Source: Liquorilactobacillus sucicola DSM 21376 = JCM 15457
GTDB lineage: Bacteria; Bacillota; Bacilli; Lactobacillales; Lactobacillaceae
Direction: 5' to 3'
Assembly (NCBI RefSeq): GCF_000612445.1
Contig: NZ_BALC01000005.1
Span: 102,224 to 166,223, forward strand
Length of the DNA stretch: 64,000 nucleotides
The notes beneath the pieces are model-generated. The model did not search any database and was not told the DNA's origin. It saw only the letters and a program-made list of their open reading frames with translations. The position numbers and the translations under genes were made by a program. Of the stretch, positions 36,319 to 48,124 are shown in pieces (the first letter of the stretch is position 1; every line of letters begins with the position of its first letter).

Positions 36319-37251
36319 ATGAATAAGTTAATTTCACTTGTCGTGCCTTGCTTTAACGAGCAGGAGACAGTGCCACTTTTTTATAAGGCACTTGAAAAAG
36401 TTAAACCACAACTCCGAGGGAACGAACTTGAGTATATCTTTATTGATGATGGATCAAGAGATGATACGTTGAAAGAATTAAAAGATTTGCAGCAAGAGGA
36501 TCCTGAACATGTTCACTATGTTTCTTTTTCAAGAAACTTCGGTAAAGAAGCGGCTTTATATGCAGGCCTGAGTTATTCAACGGGCGATTATGTTGCAGTG
36601 ATGGACGTTGATCTGCAGGATCCGCCGGAACAATTAGCAGAAATGCTCGCTGGAATTGAGGACGAGGGGTATGATGTTGTGGGAACGCGGCGAACAGATC
36701 GCAGTGGTGAACCGCCGATTCGTTCGTTCTTTTCAAACATGTTCTATAAGATCATTAATAAAATTTCAAACACACCGATTCTTGATGGGGTTCGAGACTA
36801 TCGGTTGATGACGCGGCAAGTTGTCGATTCCATCATAAAATTGAGCGAGTATAATCGCTTTTCAAAAGGGCTGTTCAGTTGGGTCGGTTTTAAGACCAAA
36901 TATTTAGAGTATCAGAATAGGGATCGGGTAGCTGGTAATACGTCTTGGTCGTTTTGGAAACTGTTTAAGTACTCGTTGGATGGAATAGTTAACTTTTCGG
37001 ATGCACCGCTCTCACTTGCATCATTTGTCGGTCTTTTTTCATTTATAGGCTCGTGTATTGCAATGTTTTTCATCATTATTCGCAAACTTATTTATGGCGG
37101 AAGCGTTGATGGGTGGGCATCGATAGTGACTATTGTTCTTTTAGTTGGCGGAATGCAGCTCTTTTGTTTGGGTATTGTCGGCAAGTATATTGCCAATATC
37201 TATCTAGAAGCCAAACATCGTCCAATTTATATTGTTAGAGAGAAGAAGTAG
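36319..37251 (+). CDS. csbB: CsbB-like undecaprenyl-phosphate glycosyltransferase (GT2)
   Basis: A family-2 glycosyltransferase that loads a sugar onto undecaprenyl phosphate at the inner membrane face. The 310 residues show VVPCFNEQETVP, YIFIDDGSRDDT, MDVDLQDPPE (metal-binding DxD-type motif) and GTRRTDRSGEP, then two C-terminal hydrophobic hairpins (about 225-255 and 265-290), as in CsbB/GtrB. AGGAGA lies before the ATG. It pairs with yfhO. A separate small GtcA-type flippase is not seen beside them. Confidence 0.92.
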   Translation: MNKLISLVVPCFNEQETVPLFYKALEKVKPQLRGNELEYIFIDDGSRDDTLKELKDLQQEDPEHVHYVSFSRNFGKEAALYAGLSYSTGDYVAVMDVDLQDPPEQLAEMLAGIEDEGYDVVGTRRTDRSGEPPIRSFFSNMFYKIINKISNTPILDGVRDYRLMTRQVVDSIIKLSEYNRFSKGLFSWVGFKTKYLEYQNRDRVAGNTSWSFWKLFKYSLDGIVNFSDAPLSLASFVGLFSFIGSCIAMFFIIIRKLIYGGSVDGWASIVTIVLLVGGMQLFCLGIVGKYIANIYLEAKHRPIYIVREKK

Positions 37252-37283
37252 TTTTTATAAGTATGTGCTAATGGGAAAATGAA

Positions 37284-37448
37284 TGTGACAATAGATGTTA
37301 GATTTTGAACATTAAGCGGAAATTAAGAACCATAGTGAGTTCTTTTCTATGAGTAGTTTGAAGTTAGACGGTGAGGTTTGCTGTGTGAAACATCCTTATG
37401 CAGAATAATACGAGGGCTAGATCAGAATTAATTTTTGATCTAGCCCTC
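37284..37448. repeat. Dispersed palindromic intergenic repeat, copy 4 (degenerate), with hairpin
   Basis: The segment with CTATGAGTAGTTTGAAGTTAGACGG and GTGAAACATCCTTATGCAGAATAA aligns with copies 1 and 2, with many substitutions. It ends in a perfect 13-bp hairpin GAGGGCTAGATCA / TGATCTAGCCCTC at 37412-37448. It lies between csbB and pdhA, both on the plus strand. The rest of the 476-bp gap holds the pdh control region and no gene. Confidence 0.65.
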
Positions 37449-37594
37449 TATTTGATTGTGCAAAATATTGTTTTATTTATCACAAAGATGGTAAAGTTGA
37501 AAATAATAATTAAAATGTGGCCAAGAAGGGTCAAAGATGTTTTCTAATTAGGCATGTTAAAAAAACAACAATGTTTAATTTTAAAGCAAAAGGC

Positions 37595-37630
37595 GTTACA
37601 ATTCACATGTAAGCGGTTCACTTTGTAACA
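37595..37630. promoter_or_regulatory. Inverted repeat and cre-like sequence upstream of pdhA
   Basis: GTTACA (37595-37600) and TGTAAC (37625-37630) flank TGTAAGCGGTTCAC, which resembles a CcpA cre site with one or two mismatches. It may be an operator for the PDH operon; the regulator is unknown. Confidence 0.35.
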
Positions 37631-37667
37631 GGCGCGTTAGAAGCTCTAATTACTTTTATTATCTTGA

Positions 37668-38831
<1,164 letters not shown>

Positions 38832-38833
38832 CT

Positions 38834-39811
38834 ATGGCTAAAATAACGATGATTAAGGCCATCACGGAGGCACTGGATGAAGAATTGGCACGTGATGAAA
38901 AAGTCTTAGTTTTTGGTGAGGATGTTGGTAAAAATGGTGGTGTTTTCCGGGCAACAGAGGGGTTGCATGACAAATACGGAAATGAACGGGTTTTTGATAC
39001 GCCTTTAGCGGAATCAGGGATCGGTGGTTTAGCTGCTGGACTTGCACTGCAAGGATTTCGGGTGGTTCCTGAAATACAGTTTTTTGGGTTTGTGTATGAA
39101 GCAATGGATGAGATCGCAGGGCACATTTCGAGAATGCACTTTCGCCTAGGTGGTACGCGTAAAATGCCAGTTACGTTTCGTGCCCCTTTTGGCGGCGGAG
39201 TCCACACACCTGAGCTGCATGCCGACAGCCTTGAAGGCCTTGTCGCTCAAATGCCTGGCTTGCGTGTAGTCATCCCAAGTAGTCCATATGATGCAAAGGG
39301 GTTATTGATTTCTGCGATTCGCTCGAATGATCCTGTTGTTTTCTTAGAGCACATGAAGCTATACCGGTCTTTTAAAGAAGAAGTTCCAGATGAAGCCTAT
39401 ACTGTTCCGCTTGATAAGGCCAAGGTTGTATTGGAAGGAACCGACATCAGTATCATTTCTTACGGAGCGATGGTTCGTGAGAGCTTGAAAGCAGCAGAGG
39501 AACTGGCCAAGCAGGACGTAAAGGCAGAAGTTGTGGACCTACGAACAGTTTCTCCTTTGGATGAAGAAACAATACTGAATTCGGTCAAGAAAACGGGACG
39601 TGTTGTCATAGTCCAAGAAGCGCAACGACAAGCGGGTGTGGGTGCGCAAGTTGCGTCGTTGATTGCAGAAAAGGGGATTCTTTATCTTGAGGCGCCCATC
39701 AACCGTGTTTCTGCACCAAACACACCATATCCTTTCAGTGAAGCTGAAAGTGATTGGCTTCCAAATAAACAAGATATCATTGATAAGGTAAAAGAAAACA
39801 TGAATTTTTAG
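38834..39811 (+). CDS. pdhB: Pyruvate dehydrogenase E1 component, beta subunit
   Basis: The 325-residue beta subunit completes the E1 active site. [35 protein letters not shown] and [18 protein letters not shown] (with the catalytic His) are the expected blocks; the C-terminal domain has [27 protein letters not shown] near the end of pdhA is its ribosome site. The short spacing suggests translational coupling with both neighbours. Confidence 0.96.
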   Translation: MAKITMIKAITEALDEELARDEKVLVFGEDVGKNGGVFRATEGLHDKYGNERVFDTPLAESGIGGLAAGLALQGFRVVPEIQFFGFVYEAMDEIAGHISRMHFRLGGTRKMPVTFRAPFGGGVHTPELHADSLEGLVAQMPGLRVVIPSSPYDAKGLLISAIRSNDPVVFLEHMKLYRSFKEEVPDEAYTVPLDKAKVVLEGTDISIISYGAMVRESLKAAEELAKQDVKAEVVDLRTVSPLDEETILNSVKKTGRVVIVQEAQRQAGVGAQVASLIAEKGILYLEAPINRVSAPNTPYPFSEAESDWLPNKQDIIDKVKENMNF

Positions 39812-39822
39812 GAGGCAAAAAA

Positions 39823-41139
39823 ATGAGCGTATACCAATTCAAGTTGCCTGATATTGGTGAAGGTATCTCTGAAGGAACGGTTGCTAAATGGTATGTCAAG
39901 CCAGGTGACACCTTAAAAGAAGACGATGATCTATTGGAGATCGAAAATGATAAATCTGTTGAAGAGATTCCTGCACCGGTTTCAGGAACGATTAAACGTA
40001 TTTTAGTTGAGGAAGGTGAGACAGCAGAAGTTGGTCAAGGACTGGTCGAATTTGAAGTAGCGGGTGATGAACTGCCTGCTGGTGTACAAGAAGAGTCCCC
40101 TGAAATGACAGAGGAATCTGCACCAGAGGAGTCGGTTGAGCAGACTCCAGCTGCACCCGCCTCTAAGACTGCGCCTGTACATGCCGAAGAAGCAGAAAAT
40201 GCTGCGGCTGTTCTGGAAAAGCCAGATCATAGTTTGCCAGTTCTAGCAATGCCTGCAGTCAGGTCTTATGCGCGGCAGCAAGGTGTTGATCTGAAACAGA
40301 TCAACGGAACTGGTAACCACGGACATGTGACTCGCGCAGATGTCGATGTTTTCCTTAAGAGGGGAGCAACTGCTGCGCCTGCACCAGAAAAAGCGGTGGA
40401 TAAAGAGCCAGTATCAGTTCCTGCTGCAGCAGGTGAGTGGTCAGAAACAAGAGAAAAAATGTCTGGCATTCGTAAGGCAACAGCCAAAGCTATGGTTCGT
40501 AGTAAAAGTGAAATTCCGCATGTGACGGTCTTTGACGACGTGGTTGTTGATAAATTATGGGCACACCGTAAAAAATATAAAGAAGTGGCTGCTAAAAGAG
40601 AGGTACGTTTAACTTTCCTAGCTTATATAGTGAAAGCACTGACTGTCATCTTGCATGAATATCCGATCTTCAATTCTAAGGTGGATATGGAAAAACAGGA
40701 AATCGTCTATCGCGACTATATCAACATTGGTGTTGCAACAGACACGGATCGTGGTCTGCTTGTCCCCAATATCAAACACGCGGATGAAAAAAGCTTATTT
40801 GCGCTTGCACGTCAGATTAGTGCAAACACAAATAAAGCCCAGGAAGGTAAACTGAGTGCAGATGATATGAAATACAGTAGCATGTCAATAACAAACATTG
40901 GCTCGATTGGCGGCGGATTCTTCACACCCATTATTAACTGGCCGGAGGTAGCGATACTGGGTGTCGGTAGGATCAAAAAAGAACCAATTATAGTGGACGA
41001 TGAAGCAAAGGCGGCGTATGTGATGAAGTTGTCATTGTCCTTTGACCACCGTGTGATTGATGGGGCAACAGCTCAGAGAGCTCTCAATCGCCTAAACGAA
41101 TTATTAAGCAATCCAGAACTTTTATTAATGGAAGGATGA
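39823..41139 (+). CDS. pdhC: Pyruvate dehydrogenase E2, dihydrolipoamide acetyltransferase
   Basis: The core acyltransferase of the complex, 438 residues. Domain order: one lipoyl domain (residues 1-77) with the lipoylated Lys44 in [10 protein letters not shown]; a Glu/Ala/Pro-rich linker; the E1/E3-binding domain (about 135-175, [15 protein letters not shown] and GHVTRADV); a second linker; and the catalytic domain, ending with [14 protein letters not shown], which holds the HxxxDG active site. Having a single lipoyl domain is on the short side for Firmicutes. Two lipoate ligase genes follow the operon. Confidence 0.96.
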   Translation: MSVYQFKLPDIGEGISEGTVAKWYVKPGDTLKEDDDLLEIENDKSVEEIPAPVSGTIKRILVEEGETAEVGQGLVEFEVAGDELPAGVQEESPEMTEESAPEESVEQTPAAPASKTAPVHAEEAENAAAVLEKPDHSLPVLAMPAVRSYARQQGVDLKQINGTGNHGHVTRADVDVFLKRGATAAPAPEKAVDKEPVSVPAAAGEWSETREKMSGIRKATAKAMVRSKSEIPHVTVFDDVVVDKLWAHRKKYKEVAAKREVRLTFLAYIVKALTVILHEYPIFNSKVDMEKQEIVYRDYINIGVATDTDRGLLVPNIKHADEKSLFALARQISANTNKAQEGKLSADDMKYSSMSITNIGSIGGGFFTPIINWPEVAILGVGRIKKEPIIVDDEAKAAYVMKLSLSFDHRVIDGATAQRALNRLNELLSNPELLLMEG

Positions 41140-41146
41140 CGACAAT

Positions 41147-42554
41147 ATGGTAGTAGGAGATTTTGAGATTGAACTAGATACAGTTGTTGTTGGCGCGGGG
41201 CCTGGCGGTTACGTTGCGGCAATTAGAGCCGCTGAAAAGGGGCAAAAAGGTTACTGTGATCGAACGAGAATTTATTGGAGGAGTGTGCTTGAATGTCGGC
41301 TGTATTCCATCGAAAGCACTGATTGAAGCTGCACACCGTTACCAAGCTGCAATGAGCTCGCAAGATATGGGGTTACGTGTTACCGCAGCAAATTTAGATT
41401 TCGAACAAACCCAGAGATGGAAAAAAGAGGGGGTTGTGGATAAGCTGACAGGAGGAGTAGCAAGCCTGTTTAAGAAGCACCACATAGATGTTATATGGGG
41501 TAGCGCTTTTCTGAAAGATGAGCATAGCTTGCGTGTTATCAATAATGATCAAGCCCAAACGTATACTTTTAATAATCTGATTGTTGCAACGGGCAGTCAC
41601 CCAATAGAAATTCCTAATTTCAAATTTCAAGGACGAGTTTTAGATTCAACAGGTGCATTGGAGTTGGAAAGAGTACCTAAGGACTTGATTGTTGTCGGTG
41701 GTGGTTATATTGGTTGTGAGCTGGCATCTGCTTATGCCAATCTAGGTGCACATGTTTCGATTCTGGAAGGTACCGATGGGATTTTAGCAAATTATGAACG
41801 TGATCTTGTTTCGGTTGTTGAACATCATTTCAGTTCACAACACGTGGATATTTATACAAAAGCTCTGGCTAAGAATGCTGAACAGACCGAAGATGGGGTA
41901 ACAGTAACATTCGAGACCAATGGTGAAGAAAAGCAGTTACAGGCTGATTACTGTGTTGTTTGTGTCGGCCGTCGTGCTAATACAGCCGATATGGGGCTAG
42001 AGCATCTAGGGATAAAGATAGATAAGCGTGGTTTGATCGATGTTGATGCTCAAGGAAGAACAAGTGTTGCTAATATTTATGCAGTTGGTGATGTTGTCGC
42101 CGGTGCTGCACTTGCCCATAAAGCCAGTTATGAAGGGAAAATAGCTGCAGAAGCTATCTCTGGTTCAAAGGGAACCGTTGACTATCGCGCCATGCCAGCA
42201 GTTTGTTATACAGACAGCGAGATTGCTACAACAGGTCTAACTATTAAAGAAGCAAAAGCACAGGGACTTGATGTCAAAAAAGCACAGTTTCCTTTCGCGG
42301 CAAATGGGCGTGCAATTTCAATGAATAGTACAGACGGTTTTGTTCGAATTGTGTTTGAAAAACAGAGCAAAGCAATCGTCGGCGCACAAATTGTCGGGCC
42401 TAATGCCAGCGACCTGATCACGGAGTTAACATTGGCAATTGAAAGCGGAGCAACGGTCGAGGATGTTGCCTTGACGATTCATCCACATCCAAGTGTTAGT
42501 GAAGCGATTATGGATGTTGCGGATTTGGGTTTAGGCTTACCGATTAATATTTGA
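41147..42554 (+). pseudogene. pdhD: Dihydrolipoamide dehydrogenase (PDH E3), one frameshift
   Basis: Reoxidises dihydrolipoamide with NAD+. The protein begins [21 protein letters not shown] (broken here to respect length: FAD fold [17 protein letters not shown]). One extra G in the run at 41239-41242 shifts the frame; with three G the reading KGKKVTVIE continues into [13 protein letters not shown], whose two Cys form the redox disulfide. NAD fold VVGGGYIGCELASAYANLG, AVGDVVAGAALAHKASYEG and the C-terminal HPHPSVSEAI with catalytic His-Glu follow. Repaired length is about 468 residues, normal for E3. This is the only insertion among the frame breaks in this window, and is probably a sequence error. 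Confidence 0.92.
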
Positions 42555-42575
42555 CAAACAAGGAAGTGTATGAGC

Positions 42576-43588
42576 ATGCAGTATGTAGCGATGCCGACGT
42601 TTGATATCAGAAGGAACTTGGCAACTGAACAGTATTTGATGAATAACGATAAGTTAGAACTGCCATTGATGTTATTCTATATTGAAAAACCTTGTGTGAT
42701 TGTGGGACGTAATCAGAACACACTAGAAGAGGTTAATCAGAAATATTGTCGTGAAAATGGTGTTACGGTCACACGTCGCTTGTCTGGCGGCGGGGCAATG
42801 TATCAAGATTTAGGGAACCTTTGTTTTAGTTTTATTGTTGATGCTGACAGTCGCAGTTCGGTGATTTTAAAACAATGGTCGCACCAATTGTTACCGCGCT
42901 GCATCAGATGGGAGTCACCAGAGCCGAAGTCACTGGTCGCAATGATATCGTCGTTGACGGGAAAAAGTTTTCTGGAAATGCAATGTATACACGTGGTGGG
43001 AAGACCTTCTCGCATGGAACATTAATGCTGGACGTGAATACTGATGAGGTAGCTAAAACATTGAATGTTCCGCTGGATAAGATAAAATCGAAGGGGATTA
43101 AATCAGTGCGCAGCCGCGTGACAAATTTGCGACCATATCTGTCACCCGAATACAAAAACATTACGACAGAGGGGTTTCGCGATTTATTGATAAAAAATGT
43201 TTTAGGATTGACTGATAGCGGTCAAATAAATCAGTATGAATATAAGCTGACTAATGAGGATGAAAGGCAAATCACCAAATTAGAAGAAAAGTATTACAGT
43301 AATTGGGACTGGGTTTACGGTGAATCGCCGGAGTTCACTGTGAAAAAAAGGCAACACTTTACAAATGGGACTATTGATGCCCGTATTCTGGTTGAAAAAG
43401 GGAAAATAAAGACTATTACGTTTTTCGGTGATTTTTTTGGAACCAACATTGTGACAGAGTTAGAAAAGAAATTAGCAGGATGCATATTTGAAAGAGATGA
43501 AGTGGAAAGGGCTTTAAGCGACGTCGATCTTAACCAGTATTTCCAGGGAATTCCTAGACAGAATATTATTGATCTGCTGACAGATTAA
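42576..43588 (+). pseudogene. lplA: Lipoate-protein ligase, copy 1, one frameshift
   Basis: Attaches lipoate via lipoyl-AMP to E2. The ATG at 42576 is preferred (9 bp after AAGGAAG; the ATG at 42570 is too close). [16 protein letters not shown] is the lipoyl-AMP binding loop and [17 protein letters not shown] the catalytic Lys region. One T is missing near 42856-42858: TTTCGG is read as TTCGG, which throws the frame off at the SFGDFKTMV motif. Repaired, it would be about 338 residues and closely similar to the copy at 44871 along the whole length. It directly follows pdhD. Confidence 0.92.
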
Positions 43589-43685
43589 GTTCTTTATAAC
43601 TTAAAATTAGGATATGAAAGGCTGGAGATAGAAAGATTGTCCCAGTCTTTTTGCTTTCTGGAAAGTTATATGGACAGGAGGAATT

Positions 43686-44848
43686 ATGTTGGAATGGAAA
43701 TTGGGATGGTATCATAGCTGCGATGACTATCGTGCTTTGCCCTTTACTTTTACGGAAATAACAGAAGTTATTCAAGCGACGGTCAATCTTAGTGGAGATC
43801 AGCTTCGGCTGGGTTTATCGAATCAGTATGGAGTGAGTGAGCTTGTCTTTCAAAAAGTAGAAATTTCATTGGATGAAAAGTTTCACGTGAAACAAAGTAT
43901 AACTTTTAATGGAATGACACAAGCTAGAATTGCTAAGGGTACGACACTTAAAAGTGATCCGGCATATTTGAAAATTAAGGCAGGAATGCAGCTTTATGTA
44001 AAGCTCAGCAGCAATGTGACACAAACATATGCTGATTTTTGTTGTACGTACGATACAACGCTGACCAACGCCAGTTTTGTTCGCAGTTATGTAGCATGCC
44101 GCATTTTTATCACTCAATGAATGCTCGCAGAGGATGGTTTTGCTTGAATGAAATTGATATTTTAACAGATAGTGAACCTGTTCTTATAAATGTGACGGGG
44201 GATTCACTAGTTGAGATGGGGCAGATTTCAACTAGTTTGACAGAGGCGTTGTATTACATGAATCCTGAAAAAATTGTTGTTGTAAATACAGGCGTGTCAG
44301 GTGAAAGACTTTTGGCTAACGCACCAACAGATGAACCAATTTATCGGACCTTCGGGCAAAGCCTGTTGCAAAAAGCACCAGTTGAGGTACGAAAGTTACA
44401 GCCGACATTGACGATTGCATTTGTTGGGGCAAATGATTTACTCCTTCCACTGCTTAGTGAGGAAGCAAAAAAACAAATTATTACTCTTGAACAATTTCAG
44501 CAAGGAATTGAACATTTGAAAAGAATAATGGCTGAACATGACAGCCATTTGATTTTAGGAACGATTTTGCCATTTAGGTTAGGGCATGGCAGTGTTCCAC
44601 ACACACAAATGTATGCAGATGCAATGGCTAGGCGACTAGAAATCAACTGTTATCTGCGCAGCTTACCGGAGACACTGGACTGTAGTTGCCTAGTAGAAGA
44701 TACGACACAAGAGTTGAAGACACTGTATGATTTTGGCGATCATATTCATTTGAACAAACGAGGCGGACAAAAAATTGCTATGGCGCTCCGTAACACAATT
44801 GAAAAGAAAGTTGTTTTAAAAAGGCTGCATGATAAGAAATACAATTAG
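43686..44848 (+). pseudogene. SGNH/GDSL hydrolase, one frameshift
   Basis: An esterase-like serine hydrolase. An N-terminal beta-rich domain of about 140 residues precedes the SGNH domain: block I TGDSLVEMG (Ser), NTGVSGERL, FVGANDLL (Asn) and DHIHLNKRGG (Asp and His) are all present. One base, probably C in the GCC at about 44101, is missing; repair joins SYVAC to HFYHSMNARRGW and gives about 387 residues. It is lodged between two lipoate ligase paralogues, close enough to be one operon. Its substrate is unknown; no secretion signal is seen, so it is likely cytoplasmic. Confidence 0.8.
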
Positions 44849-44870
44849 ATTTAAGAAAGAAAGTGGAATT

Positions 44871-45887
44871 ATGAAATATGTGGCAATGCCAACATTTGAT
44901 ATCAGAACCAATTTAGCAACAGAACAATATTTAATGGCTAAAGAAGATATCGAAATGCCATTAGTTTTGTTTTATATCCAAAAACCATGTGTGATTATCG
45001 GGCGCAATCAAAATACACTTGAGGAGATAAATCAATCATACTGTGAAAGTCAGAATATTATTGTTACACGTCGTTTATCTGGTGGTGGGGCGATGTATGA
45101 TGATTTGGGTAATTTAAGCTTTAGCTTTATTGTGCCTGCAGATCGACAGCGTTTTGGAGATTTTAAGACAATGGTTGCTCCAATTGTTAAAGCACTGCAT
45201 AGATTAGGAGTCGCTGGAGCCAAAGTTACGGGGCGTAATGATATTGTCGTTGAGGGCAAGAAGTTTTCCGGCAATGCAATGTATACTAAAGGTGGTAGAA
45301 CATTTTCGCATGGAACTTTAATGCTGGATGTGGACATGAATCAAATTACTAAGGCACTGAATGTTCCCCAAGATAAGATAAAATCGAAGGGGATTAAGTC
45401 TGTCCGCAATCGCGTAACAAATCTACGACCATATTTAGCAGAAGAATATAGAAACATTACGACCGAAGAATTTCGTGATTTTATAATCAAGAGTCTTCTC
45501 GACGTGAAGTCGATGGCTGAAGCTAGAAGATTCTCTTATAATTTAACACCGAAGGATCAAGCAGAGATTACAAAGCTAGAGCAAAGGTACTACCGCAATT
45601 GGGACTGGGTCTACGGTCAGTCACCTGAATTCACACTTAAGAAAAGGCAGCATTTTACAAGCGGAACAATTGATGCCCGTGTGTTGGTAGAGCAGGGCAG
45701 AGTAAAGAATATAAGATTCTTGGGGGACTATTTTGGAACTAAAGATGTTGCTCATTTGGAAGAAATACTGGTAGGAAAGCCTTTTGATCCTGTAAAAATC
45801 AGAGAGGTTCTTGCAACAAAAGACGTTAATAGTTACTTTCAAGGGATAAACTCGCAACAAATAGTAGAGCTTTTATTTGGCTTGTAA
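44871..45887 (+). CDS. lplA: Lipoate-protein ligase, copy 2
   Basis: A 338-residue lipoate ligase. The start ATG at 44871 gives [20 protein letters not shown], aligning with copy 1. The [20 protein letters not shown] loop, [19 protein letters not shown] with the catalytic Lys, and the C-terminal accessory domain (NWDWVYGQSPEFTLKKRQHF) are intact. It shares long identical stretches with copy 1 (for example IKSKGIKSVR, RVTNLRPYL), so the two arose by duplication. Being intact here, it alone would suffice to lipoylate PdhC. Confidence 0.94.
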   Translation: MKYVAMPTFDIRTNLATEQYLMAKEDIEMPLVLFYIQKPCVIIGRNQNTLEEINQSYCESQNIIVTRRLSGGGAMYDDLGNLSFSFIVPADRQRFGDFKTMVAPIVKALHRLGVAGAKVTGRNDIVVEGKKFSGNAMYTKGGRTFSHGTLMLDVDMNQITKALNVPQDKIKSKGIKSVRNRVTNLRPYLAEEYRNITTEEFRDFIIKSLLDVKSMAEARRFSYNLTPKDQAEITKLEQRYYRNWDWVYGQSPEFTLKKRQHFTSGTIDARVLVEQGRVKNIRFLGDYFGTKDVAHLEEILVGKPFDPVKIREVLATKDVNSYFQGINSQQIVELLFGL

Positions 45888-45989
45888 GTATGACTAGTTT
45901 AAGTGCTTGGATTTTGTAAATATCTCTAAGCATAAGCAGGAACACTGTGTCTACTCTTCAAAAGTAGAAGTGATGCTTGGAAAGGGACT

Positions 45990-46017
45990 TGAGCGGTATA
46001 ATCAGTATGGTATACTA
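45990..46017 (+). promoter_or_regulatory. Promoter of queH
   Basis: TTGAGC, 16-bp spacer, TATACT; about 40 bp upstream of the queH start. Confidence 0.6.
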
Positions 46018-46058
46018 ATTTACAAAAAAATATGGCTTGTTTCTACGAAGGTGAAAGA

Positions 46059-46829
46059 ATGATCGATCTACACGAGATTTTGGATAGAATGAACCAAAAT
46101 CAAAGAATCAATTATGATAAAATTCTACAGAAAATGATTAAAAATTGGCAAAAACAGGGAATCAGACCCCAAATTTTGCTGCATAGTTGCTGTGCTCCTT
46201 GCAGCACTTACACACTGGAATATTTGACGAAGTACGCAGATGTGACGATTTATTATGCTAATTCCAACATTCACCCGCGTGACGAGTATAAGCGGCGTGA
46301 ATATGTTCAGCAAAAATTCATTACCGATTTTAATAAAAAAACAAACAACAATGTGAGTTTTATCGCTGCCCCGTATGAACCACAGCAATATTTTGAAGCA
46401 GTTAGAGGTCTTGAAAAAGAACCGGAGGGCGGTCAGCGCTGCAAAGCGTGTTTTAGTTATCGACTGGATCTAGTTGCAGCCAAAGCTGTCGAACTAGGAT
46501 TTGATTACTTTGGAAGTGCATTAACGATAAGTCCGCATAAAGATTCACAGGTTGTTAATCAAGTAGGGATTGATGTACAGAATTTCTACACCACTAAGTA
46601 TTTACCAAGTGATTTTAAGAAGAACAATGGTTACAGGCGTTCAGTTGAAATGTGCAAGGAATATGACGTGTATCGTCAGTGTTATTGCGGATGTATTTTT
46701 GCAGCTAAAGCCCAAGGAATTGACTTGCCGCAGATTCGTAAGGAAGCGAGAGCTTTTATGAAAGGTAAGGATGCTGTTAAGGAATTTCCAGATATTAAGT
46801 TTGTCTACCATGATGAGGTTAAAGAATAG
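46059..46829 (+). CDS. queH: Epoxyqueuosine reductase QueH
   Basis: Catalyses the last step of queuosine synthesis in tRNA, in organisms that lack QueG. The 256-residue protein has the characteristic cysteines: LLHSCCAPCSTY (Cys44, Cys45, Cys48), RCKACFSYRL and RQCYCGC, which bind a [4Fe-4S] cluster and a metal. ALTISPHKD is another family block. The ATG at 46059 has GAAGGTG 8 bp upstream. It is a single-gene unit with its own promoter. Confidence 0.93.
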   Translation: MIDLHEILDRMNQNQRINYDKILQKMIKNWQKQGIRPQILLHSCCAPCSTYTLEYLTKYADVTIYYANSNIHPRDEYKRREYVQQKFITDFNKKTNNNVSFIAAPYEPQQYFEAVRGLEKEPEGGQRCKACFSYRLDLVAAKAVELGFDYFGSALTISPHKDSQVVNQVGIDVQNFYTTKYLPSDFKKNNGYRRSVEMCKEYDVYRQCYCGCIFAAKAQGIDLPQIRKEARAFMKGKDAVKEFPDIKFVYHDEVKE

Positions 46830-46891
46830 GGCTTGGCGACTTAATCTATAACAAGCTGCGCATTTTAAAATACTTAGGGGGATTACATAAC

Positions 46892-48022
46892 ATGTGTAAA
46901 AAGGAACGATATGCAGTTGAAACTATTTTAGCTCAAGCGGGAAACCGGAATGATGGTGACGCGCGAGGATCGATCTCGACACCAATTTATCTGTCATCAA
47001 ATTATCGTCATAAAGATTTAGAGGATGTTCGTAATTTTGATGAGCGGACGCAATATTCCTATTCGAGGTTGGAAACACCAACAAAAAAGGTTCTTTCCCA
47101 AACACTGGCAACTTTAGAACATGGTACCCAAGCTTTTGCTCTGAGTTCGGGTATGGCGGCAATCCAACTTGCCTTCAGTATCTTCAAAAGCGGTGATCAC
47201 ATCGTAACGTTAGATGATCTTTATGGCGGCTCCTTCCGCTATTTTGACCAGCTTCATGAACAGTATGATATGGATTTCAGCAAATGGAATGGAAAGAGTA
47301 TCAGAGCCTTGCAGGGCTTGCTGCGTCCAAATACACGAGCTGTTTGGATCGAAACGCCTTCTAATCCAACAATGAAAGAGATCGATATTGTGGCTGTAGC
47401 AGATACAGTTCATGCAGTTGATCCAACGATATTAGTGATGGTTGATAATACTTTTTATACCCCCATTTATCAGTTGCCACTCACTCAAGGGGCGGATGTT
47501 GTCGTCCACAGCGCAACCAAGTATCTTTCAGGGCATAACGATCTACTAGGTGGAGTAGTTGTTGCGAAAGGAGAGAAACTTAGTGAGAAACTGATGTTCA
47601 ATTATAAAACAACAGGTGCAACCCTTGATCCTTTCGATTCATGGCTGTTGTTAAGGAGCCTGAAAACATTACCTTTAAGAATGCGCGCGCACACTGCTAA
47701 TGCGCAGGAAATAGTGGCGTATTTGAAGCAGGAAGCCAAAATTGAAAAAGTAATGTATCCCGGTAAGGGTGGAATGATAAGTTTTTATGTGCAAGATGAA
47801 GAAATTATCGACAAAATGTTTAAAAGTTTGAAAGTTATTTCGTTCGCCGAGAGTCTGGGTGGGGTGGAAAGTTTGCTAACTATTCCATATCTTCAGACGC
47901 ATCGTGATATGGAGGAAGCGGAAAGATTGCGCTTAGGAATAACTCCTAAGCTGCTACGTCTATCTGTCGGTCTTGAAAATGCGGCTGACCTTATCAAGGA
48001 TCTCAAACAGGCTTTGGCTTAG
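46892..48022 (+). CDS. metI: Cystathionine gamma-synthase / O-acetylhomoserine thiolyase, MetI-like
   Basis: A Cys/Met metabolism PLP enzyme of 376 residues. It resembles Bacillus MetI along its length: ILAQAGNRND, GSISTPIYLSSNYRH, ALSSGMAAIQ, VDNTFYTPIYQLPL, HSATKYLSGHNDLLGG (PLP Lys) and YPGKGGMISF. Its reaction would join activated homoserine to cysteine or sulfide in methionine synthesis; beta- or gamma-lyase activity is possible in lactobacilli. AGGGGGA precedes the ATG. It is followed by a separately promoted Cys/Met-rich leader, so this region seems devoted to sulfur amino acids. Confidence 0.86.
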   Translation: MCKKERYAVETILAQAGNRNDGDARGSISTPIYLSSNYRHKDLEDVRNFDERTQYSYSRLETPTKKVLSQTLATLEHGTQAFALSSGMAAIQLAFSIFKSGDHIVTLDDLYGGSFRYFDQLHEQYDMDFSKWNGKSIRALQGLLRPNTRAVWIETPSNPTMKEIDIVAVADTVHAVDPTILVMVDNTFYTPIYQLPLTQGADVVVHSATKYLSGHNDLLGGVVVAKGEKLSEKLMFNYKTTGATLDPFDSWLLLRSLKTLPLRMRAHTANAQEIVAYLKQEAKIEKVMYPGKGGMISFYVQDEEIIDKMFKSLKVISFAESLGGVESLLTIPYLQTHRDMEEAERLRLGITPKLLRLSVGLENAADLIKDLKQALA

Positions 48023-48042
48023 TTTTTTTTCTAAATAAGTTA

Positions 48043-48071
48043 TTGACAACATTAAATTCAGCATGTACTAT
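48043..48071 (+). promoter_or_regulatory. Promoter of Cys/Met-rich leader and downstream operon
   Basis: A near-consensus pair: TTGACA (48043-48048), 17-bp spacer, TACTAT (48066-48071). It lies about 55 bp before the leader ORF. Confidence 0.75.
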
Positions 48072-48124
48072 TAAAGCTAAATTAGATAATTAAGATTTAT
48101 CTCATTTGAAAGGAGTGCAAATCT

